Assembly: GCA_947044365.1 (NCBI GenBank)
Contig: OX345636.1
Location: forward strand, 35,923,212 to 35,987,211
Direction: 5' to 3'
Length of the DNA stretch: 64,000 nucleotides
Origin: Petrosia ficiformis
Lineage: Eukaryota > Porifera > Demospongiae > Haplosclerida > Petrosiidae
Both the position numbers and the translations under genes were made by a program. Shown here piece by piece: positions 55,901 through 64,000 of this stretch (positions are counted from its first letter, which is position 1; the number at the start of each line of letters is the position of its first letter). Below the pieces are notes generated by a model. It was not told the DNA's origin. It did not search any database and saw only the letters and a list, made by a program, of their open reading frames with translations.

Positions 55901-58900
55901 ATTTAACAGCTCATATTCACATGGCTTTGTACACTGTACACGTACATGTGGTCAGTGGTGATGAAATCGCTGTTAACCCACTTCTCTAACACGTTATGTC
56001 TTTGTGCAGAAATATATAATCTTGTTTAGTTTATTCAGAACATGTAGTTTCATTTAATCCAATGCATGGTGTTTATTTTAGTTAATAATTATGTTTCAAA
56101 TAACTGTCTGTGTGGTATTACATAATGTGTGTTATTATGTACTACACTACTGTACTTACATGTACATGTACACTTTAAGACTCACCAAACATCTGATCTT
56201 GTACTGAAAACAAAATACATTAGAGACTCCAATGCCATCCATTTTGCAGGGAGTGGGCGTGGCTTTGTCCCTTGATGTTTATACATCTCAGAATATAAAT
56301 GTCTATAAATATAACAATTAAATCATTCATGAAACTAACTACGTGTACATGAATATTCTATCAGTCTATTAAATGTAAGCATAAGATGATACAAATGTAT
56401 ACTAATGACAGATAATAAATATAGATATCTAGTTATAATGGGAATCCGAATGTTCTACTAGGCCTTAGAGACCCTTGAAATAAATATGTCAAACTGTTTA
56501 AACTCACAAGTATGGTGGAGGGGAGTAAGTGTTTAGAAGAGATTAGCTCTCCTGCCCTCATCCTTTTTAGAACCCAGATGTATTGTACATGTACAGTGTA
56601 CATGTATGTGCAGTAGGGATGGGCATTATATTGTCATATCACTATATAATTATTAATCTGCAATTGCATTAACACCTTATTTGCAATTATAATGCGATTT
56701 TATTACTACATTTGTATAACATGTATATAATACAAAAATTAGCTTTCATAGATACATGTACTGGAGATAAACAAAATTAATAAAGAAAGGTATTAATTTC
56801 AGTTTGTGTCATGTTTGTATACTATACCCATTAGACATTGGGCGAGTGGTTGCACATTAGCATGCTTGTATGTATACTATACCCATTAGACATTGGGCGA
56901 GTGGTTGTACATTAGCATGCTTGTATACTATACCCATTAGACATTGGGCGAGTGGTTGTACATTAGCATGCTTGTATACTATACCCATTAGACATTGGGC
57001 GAGTGGTTGTACATTAGCATGCTTGTATACTACACCCATTAGACATTGGGCGAGTGGTTGTACATTAGCATGCTTGTATACTATACCCATTAGACATTGG
57101 GCGAGTGGTTGCACATTAGCATGCTTGTATACTACACCCATTAGACATTGGGCGAGTGGTTGCACATTAGCATGCTTGTATACTACACCCATTAGACATT
57201 GGGCGAGTGGTTGTACATTAGCATGCTTGTATACTATACCCATTAGACATTGGGCGAGTGGTTGTACATTAGCATGCTTGTATACTATACTCATTAGACA
57301 TTGGGCGAGTGGTTGTACATTAGCATGCTCATGTTTGTATACTATACCCATTAGACATTGGGCGAGTGGTTGTACATTAGCATGCTTAAGTACTGCACTT
57401 GTCACTTAATCATTGCTTAAGTGATAAATGCTTATCATGCATCTTTTAAATAACACATTGATTGTACATGTATAATTATCATTCACATGAAACTGTCAGT
57501 GTTATGACAAATATCTCTTTTGTGTGAATGCGTTAGCAAATGCATGTACTTGTTTAATATACATGTACATGTAACTGTGTTTAAAATTAAGTACATGTAC
57601 TTCATGAGGGTGCTTGTGCTTGGACACTACTTAAGCTCATTCTGAAGTCATTGAACCCATGTCTAAAATACAGTGTACATGTATTATTATCATGCACAAT
57701 AGTTCCAAACATCTCAACTAATAATAATAATATTCTAAGTTAACTGAATAGAAAAGCACATAAATACATGTACATACATATACATGTACATGTACATGTA
57801 CCTTGATAATCCAAAGTCTGCTATTTTGACAATCATATCTCCGTTCTGTTCTTTATGTACCATCACATTACGAGCAGCAAGATCACGATGAACACACTGA
57901 CTGAAATAACAAGACAAATACATATTAAATTTTAACTAATAATAATATTAGATGAATATATCATATTCATTACATAAATAAAGGTATAATTATTCCCACT
58001 TAAATATTCCATTGACATTTGAAGGTCAGTAAATAAAGAAGGTTCAAGATATACATGTACATGTACATCTTTCGTTTTTGCCCTGATCATGTTATGAGAT
58101 ATTGTTGAATGGATTAGTGTTGTTTTAGCTAATTTGTATATGTACATGTAACTATAACTATATCTATAAGTATAACTATATGTACATGTACATGTAAATA
58201 CATTTCAGTAGGGTGACTGGGTCAAGGTCACAAATTTATTGAAAGAAAACTGCTCTACTTAGCTATACATAGTTACATGTAACATAGTATCTCTCTTTCT
58301 CAATCTTTCTGTCTCTGCCCTCCTCTGTTGCACTCATTCTCTATCTATCTATCTACATGTATCTCTGTCTCTCTCTTTTCTACACACTCACAGGTCATTA
58401 GCAAGGTAATCCATTCCATCTGCTATTTGCCATGAAAAGGACAATTGCAGTACTAATGGCATATAGGGTCTGGAGTCTTTGAGAACACCCAACAAATCTC
58501 CATGATTCATATACTCTTCAATGAGAAGTAGAGGATAGTCCCTGTGAGTAAAGACAAGTAACAATTATGTGCAGTTCACTACATATTCAATTGGTACTGT
58601 ATATACATGTATAATAATACATGTACATGTGTATGTACATACATAAGCAGCAACTTTCTTATATGAAACTTGACACTACTCCTAAAACACCAACAGACTC
58701 AATCACACACACATGCATGCACACACATATGCACGCATGCACGTACGCACACACACACACACACACGTTGTACATGTACATGTATATCTAAAGTATGTAC
58801 ATGTACATACATGTATATGACTGTATACATTTAATTATATTGATGTACAATACATTCATTTACATGTATATACAAGTACAAACTTACAAGGTGCATACTG

Positions 58901-61900
58901 CCAATAGCTTGACTACTCTATGATGTGTAACTTTAGCCATTTCTTTAGCTTCTCTCAAGAAATCCTCCATTTGTTGACTATGGTGTCCATGTCTTGCAAT
59001 AAAATCACTCACTGCAATTACAAATGAACATGTATACTTAAACATGTACATGTACATCAATATGGAACAATCAACAAATACATTTACAAATACATGACAT
59101 ACATTGTATATTGTATATTATTCAGAATAATTGTGCAAAACAATATATCTTTAATGTACATGTACATGAACATCATTCATAATATACATGTACATGTACA
59201 TTATATGTAATTTGTCCACTAATTTTAATTAAATCAAAACTCATACAGCACTATATAGCACTATATAGCACTACACAGCACTATATAGCACTATACAGCA
59301 CTATATAGCACTATATAGCACTATATAGCACTATACAGCACTATATAGCACTATACAGCACTATATAGCACTATATAGCACTATATAGCACTATATAGCA
59401 CTTTGAAACACTATAATTGCCTTCAAAAACTCTACCTCAATAATGTGAAGTACCACCTAATATATCAAGATGTTCCTAGCCTGTGCACTACTGCATAATA
59501 TTAGCTAAGTCATTGACAGTACAGGAAAATATCATTATGAAGGGCGTGACTGACGGAAAAAATGGTAGACTTTTCTAAACTGATAATAAGAAAAATCAGG
59601 AATTGCAGATACTGTGAGCTGCATTAGCTTCTGCAAGGTATGCATAATATTTTAAAGAAAATAGAAATGTCGGCAAATGTGCTGGCTCTTCTGAATCCAT
59701 GGATTACAACATGAAAAAGCAGATAACTTAGAAGTTAGAACATGGTTCTTCTAGAAACTGTTTTCACCTGTTGAGTAACTTTCAATTCACTATTAAATCA
59801 GGTGAAGCAGCCACTTATTCTAATGCACAACGTGACTCGAGGTGTGGTTTCTGTAATTACCTTATTGCACTCGAATGGGTGCTTTAACTATTACATGTAC
59901 ATGTTATCAACAGTACTACATCTAGCTGTTACTATACACAGTACATCAATTGTATGTATATGTACATCTATTGTATTTACATGTATTGTAAATGTATGTA
60001 CTAGTAATACTGTTTGGTCATGTACACTATTGTAATACACAGTTGATGTCCTTACATCTTAATTGTTTGACAGCAACTAAATTGATAGTTTTTCCAGCTC
60101 TAACCAAACCAGTTATTTCTCCCAGATATACCTCTCCAAATGCACCTTCACCTATTAACTCTTTATATGAGATGTTTTTACGAGGAAATTGTAAGTGTGC
60201 TAGACATGCTTGTAATGGTTGAAACAATGGACTAACTGGAGAGACACCATTCTGTACAGAGGAAGAAAGGTACTTTGGTATACAACTATACATCGTAGTG
60301 ATCGTACATGAAATCATTATAATACACTGTACATATATAGTTCTGTTGGTATACATGAAGTCATTATAGTTTATTTGTAAGTTGTACATGTATATGTACA
60401 TGTATATGTACATGTATGTCTTAGCCAATAGTAATTTACTAAAATGAACCACTTGGAGAAGTACATGTAAATGGTTGTCTATTCATGTTTGAATAAGAAC
60501 CAATACATGTAGATCATCATATAACAACACATACATGTACATGTATATAGTATATACATGTACTTAACATACATTGCTTATACACATGTACGGCGGATGA
60601 TGTACCATATATAAACATAATAAATGGGATACTTGATAAAATGCTTACATGTACACATCAGCTTACTTTAAATTAATGCTCATAATGTTTTTTACAGGAA
60701 GCCTTGGAACTTTGGTATTTAAGAAGATGCCTCTTAGATAACAAATTTCATCAGCTTTCCACCCATATCAAAACTATTCACTTCAACTTTTCATAAACAT
60801 GATCATACATTAATAATTGTTTGTGTAGTACATGTACATGTACACATGTACATATATAACATACTCCAGCTCCTTGACTTTCATCAGTATCCTCATCTGG
60901 TGAAGGGCTGCGTGGATCAGGTATTCCAGAATCTAATAATAGTTATAAAATGTATACTGTATAATACATGTATGTACAGACAGCATGTATGTTCATGTGT
61001 GAATTTTCAGTAATGAGAGACACACATGTACAGATACACAATGTACATGTACATGTATGTACAAAATGTACATGTACAGTACATGTATATACTGCAGACA
61101 CATGTGCAGTGGTTGCCGCAGTGGCTGCACTTTCTGAACTGAGATAGGAAATTGTACCATACAGTACAGTAATTACTCAGTAGTTTCATTATCACACTAC
61201 AGTAATACGAAAGTAGTTTGACAGTAATTAGTGTACTTGTCAATTGAACACCACAGTAGTAAGACAGTAGTTACTGTACTATACTGACAGTAGAAGAACT
61301 ACATGTAAGGTAATTACTGTTACTGTGTGGTGAATTTTTATTGACATACAGTGTATACTGTACATGTACATGTACATGTACAATTGTACATATACATGTA
61401 TGTACAGTACAGTACAAGTATAAGTACATGTACTTATAGGACTGAAGAAAATACATAACATACATGTGTTTATCAACATCATTCCCATCATTGATGAGTG
61501 GTACAGGTTCTTATCTCTTCTTAGGTCAACCACTGAACACATACATGTACATGTTTATTTAAATAGTACATGTACATGTATATACACATGTATGCGTACA
61601 TGTACATGTATATTACACAACATTTGTAATACAATTAATGTGTGCATGTAAATGTACATTACATACTTCCTCCCACTGGTGTCATATTAGATGAATTATC
61701 AACTCGTCTGAGACAATATCTTGTTGTAGTACGAGAATTCACTAACTTCATATCTTGTAAATTCAATAATAATAGCATTGGTGATGGAATACATAGCGTT
61801 AGCTCTGCCCATTGTGATCCAGAGTCATACATCTCTTCTATTTGAATATTTGTGTCTCGTTCAAATGGATGCCACTCCCCTTTGTCAGGGTCTCCCCATT

Positions 61901-61910
61901 CCCATATTGC
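52964..61910 (-). CDS. WWE-domain tyrosine kinase, ten exons, 5' end not in view
   Basis: Exons (5' to 3'): 61910-61667, 60932-60865, 60251-60056, 59011-58888, 58541-58392, 57900-57802, 56302-56186, 55058-54921, 54399-54324, 53638-52964. All are GT-AG with matching phases (1887 nt, 628 residues shown). Exon 1 is a WWE domain (AIWEWGDPDKGEWHPFE, then IEEMYDSGSQW), a module that binds ADP-ribose chains or protein partners. The next exon is a short acidic linker. The kinase domain then has GEGAFGEVYLG, VAVKQL, the helix-C Glu in FLREAKEM, the catalytic loop HRDLAARN, DFGLSR, an activation loop with MYKHQGTK, PAKWMALESL and SDVWSFGVLLWEI. The HRDLAARN and PAKWM motifs mark it as tyrosine-specific. 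A 224-residue acidic Glu/Lys/Pro-rich tail with HLYYVIED could hold phosphotyrosine sites. No membrane segment is seen in these exons. Upstream exons must exist because the WWE exon begins at an acceptor. Confidence 0.88.
55090..55462. repeat. About 86-bp minisatellite, four copies
   Basis: Units contain GTAAGATAATGTACTGTACA and GAACAATAAACTGACTATAG. Spacing is about 86 bp, except one unit enlarged by an extra TACAATTG-type insertion near 55365. The array lies in the intron just upstream of the SFGVLLWEI kinase exon. Confidence 0.92.
56817..57385. repeat. 51-bp minisatellite, about 11 copies
   Basis: The unit contains CCCATTAGACATTGGGCGAG and TGGTTGTACATTAGCATGC. As 51 is divisible by three, the array stays open on both strands (17-residue repeats), which produces misleading ORFs. 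It lies in the intron between the DFG and activation-loop exons of the kinase gene. Confidence 0.95.
58690..58768. repeat. CA-rich microsatellite
   Basis: ACACACATGCATGCACAC-type imperfect repeats followed by a clean (CA)n run at about 58750-58767, intronic in the kinase gene. Confidence 0.85.
59246..59402. repeat. 10-bp tandem repeat (AGCACTATAT)
   Basis: About 15-16 copies of a 10-mer alternating AGCACTATAT and AGCACTATAC, in the intron upstream of the helix-C kinase exon. Confidence 0.93.
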
Positions 61911-63512
61911 CTGAAACAAAGATATACATGTACACATGTACCTAGATATACTTACATGCATTGCATACATATATGTACATGTACATTGAATACATATATG
62001 AACATGTACACAATCTACACATGTAGATATAATCACATACATTGTATACATGTACATACATACACTGTATACAATACATACATGGATATACTTACATACA
62101 TTGTATACACACCTGTACATGTACACATGTAGATATACAGCATGTATTTACATACATTGTATACATACATGGATATAATTACAGATGTACATAGTTATAC
62201 ATGTACATGTACACATGTACTGTAGATATACACACTGTACTTACATACATGTACATTGTATACATACATGTACATATGTACATGTACATGTACACATGTA
62301 CATACACATACGTATGTACATGTATTGCAATAATAAAGTTTAAAGTAGTATATATATGTCCAATTGTGATATGCAGGTTCATGTACATGTACATGTATGA
62401 GAGAATTATAAACAATGAACAATTTGTGGATTGAATCCAGGACCTTCTGATATCCAACAATCTTTTTACTTTTAAAGGCTTATTTGTAATGTACTTTCGG
62501 CTGCTCTGTAGATTGCATTGTAACTTGAACAAACGTTCATTTATGTATCAATCACAATAATTGACTAATCGCAGAATGACATACATGTAACTTCTTTAAC
62601 TATGCATATGCAATGTGTACATGATTGTATACATGTACATGTACACTACATTGTATCTTATCGTGTCAATATCTTTCTGATTTCATCATGCGCTTACAAA
62701 CACCACCAGCTACACATTAGATAAATCATGAGAGATTTATATGAACAAAAACTATCCCAAACACATAGAGTAAGAGATTATGAATATCATTCGATCTGAT
62801 ATCTGATAATCATGATTGTGTCATATTCTAATTCACTTGCCAAATGAAGCCATAAGATGAAAGATTGCTAAGTGTCTCTTAGAAAAATACTCGGTGTCCA
62901 GGTTGCTAGGCAAACATTGTTTGTATGATGAATGTTGCTAGGGATCTCTTAATACCATTCCAACCTCTTGACACTGTTGATGATTGCGGGTTTTGATGTA
63001 TTTTCACACACATTGATACTATAACTACATGTACAAAGTACTTGCCTCAGATATCTGAACATAAAAAGTCAAACATTCAACAAGAATTACTCTAATCACT
63101 GACATTTATAGTTTTAGACTCCCACTATGATGTACACATGTACATGTACATCTACTATCAATGTTGAAAAGTATATATGACTGCAGTGCTTTAAATAACG
63201 TCCAGCAATTGGAGAAATTGTCTCATTAGTTAAAAGTAAGAACAGTAACTTCAAATCAATGTTAAATATTAGTCAAGAGCAGTCTACATCTCGTAAATGG
63301 GCACAGTTCATGAGACCAACTGTTTTTCTGCACGAAATCCATAACTTGCTGGTTATAGCTGACAAAGATGGACCAGTTACAAGTATGATAGTGGCATCAT
63401 ATCATTCAAGACAGAGAACAAGAAAGACTGTTTATCATTTGTTTGAGGCTATTATGACAAGTTATCTCATAACAGACAAACTGAAGCACAATATACGTAC
63501 ATGTACTCATAA
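61911..63512. other. Upstream of the WWE exon
   Basis: This is an intron or promoter region of the kinase gene. It contains many TACATG runs to about 62650 and no exon with convincing splice sites on the minus strand. Plus-strand frame 63259-63558 has no recognised domain and runs into the tandem repeat. Confidence 0.45.
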
Positions 63513-63825
63513 CAGAGAACAAGGAACACTGACTATTACTAGTTGGAGGGTATTATGACAAGTCACCTTAACATTGTGCTGAATATACTTATAACAGGAC
63601 TTGCTTTCTAGAGCAGAGAACAAGGAACACTGACTATTACTTGTTGGAGGGTATTATGACAAGTCACCTTAACATTGTGCTGAATATACTTATAACAGGA
63701 CTTGCTTTCTAGAGCAGAGAACAAGGAACACTGACTATTACTTGTTGGAGGGGAGGGTATTATGACAAGTCACCTTAACATTGTGCTGAATATACTTATA
63801 ACAGGATTTGCTTTCTAGAGCAGCG
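63513..63825. repeat. 101-bp tandem repeat, three copies
   Basis: Copies begin near 63514, 63615 and 63716 with AGAGAACAAGGAACACTGAC and include TTATGACAAGTCACCTTAAC and CTTATAACAGGACTTGC. The third has a short GGGAGGGTA insertion. Confidence 0.9.
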
Positions 63826-64000
63826 AAAACACTATGTAAAGCTGAGCTTATGCCAACAGACTTCTAAGGCTTCAGAAGAGAAGATATTGTCAGTAACTGA
63901 TGGGTTTTAGACTCTGGAAGAATTTGTTACTTTTATGAAGTCTTTGGTTGAAGCTGTTGAGTCTCAGACAAAAAATACTGACACTTCAATTAATATTATG

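Larger units (their letters stand above)
54880..62650. repeat. Introns saturated with TACATGTA palindromes
   Basis: Runs of (TACATG)n/(ACATGT)n, each its own reverse complement, recur dozens of times in this interval, mostly in the introns of the WWE kinase gene, for example near 55090, 57775, 58180, 58790, 61050, 61370 and 62280. They are rarer in the rest of the window. Short spurious open frames rich in Tyr, Met, His and Cys arise from them. Confidence 0.8.

Noticed and set aside
56857..57409. Paired repeat ORFs on both strands
   Set aside because: They come from a 51-bp minisatellite in a kinase intron; the period is divisible by three.
62430..62460. tRNA-like B box (GGTCCTGGATTCAATCC)
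   Set aside because: No A box or cloverleaf can be drawn around it. It may be a SINE remnant, but support is too thin.

Overview
The window reads as nuclear DNA of an animal, most likely a demosponge. It is AT-rich. Its genes have GT-AG introns. It combines metazoan signalling domains (Death, CARD, ZU5, WWE, SRCR, tyrosine kinase) with Ty3/gypsy and LINE remnants, small inverted-repeat transposons and many minisatellites. The species is an inference; the sequence itself only shows an invertebrate-type genome.

Layout, left to right. (1) 56-6339 (+): a complete four-exon riboflavin kinase gene with a 55-bp minisatellite in intron 2. (2) 6964-11964 (+): a single-exon Death-domain/ankyrin gene with 28 almost identical ankyrin repeats. 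(3) About 12.8-19.5 kb (-): an old Ty3/gypsy element (gag at 19.1-19.5 kb; protease, RT and RNase H at 12.8-13.9 kb) split by a second Ty3/gypsy element with its own LTR pair. (4) 19.7-24.5 kb: a decayed duplicate of the region at 31-39 kb, including a dead ZU5-Death gene tail. (5) 25.1-27.2 kb: a LINE fragment, a minisatellite, a hammerhead-like motif and a hairpin. (6) 28392-30968 (+): a second, shorter Death/ankyrin gene. (7) 34740-49478 (-): a 17-exon gene whose splice phases all agree. It predicts a 1868-residue protein with the order CARD, class-3-lipase-like hydrolase, beta-rich segment, helical region, P-loop GTPase, ZU5, UPA-like region, Death. (8) 50383-50792 (-): a truncated secreted SRCR-domain gene. 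(9) 52964-61910 (-): ten exons of a tyrosine kinase with an upstream WWE domain and a long acidic tail, open at its 5' end. Its introns are crowded with TACATGTA-type palindromes and minisatellites.

The two Death/ankyrin genes and the CARD-hydrolase-GTPase-ZU5-Death gene form a local cluster of Death-fold proteins that arose partly by segmental duplication. Each unit is a Death/ankyrin gene (+) facing the tail of a ZU5-Death gene (-). Copy 2 (28.3-39 kb) is intact. Copy 1 (6.8-24.5 kb) kept and expanded the ankyrin gene, took up retrotransposons and lost the ZU5-Death partner. Death-Death pairing between the encoded proteins, possibly in innate immune or cell-death signalling, is plausible but is inference. 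The most notable object is the CARD-hydrolase-GTPase-ZU5-Death gene; the WWE-tyrosine kinase combination comes second.
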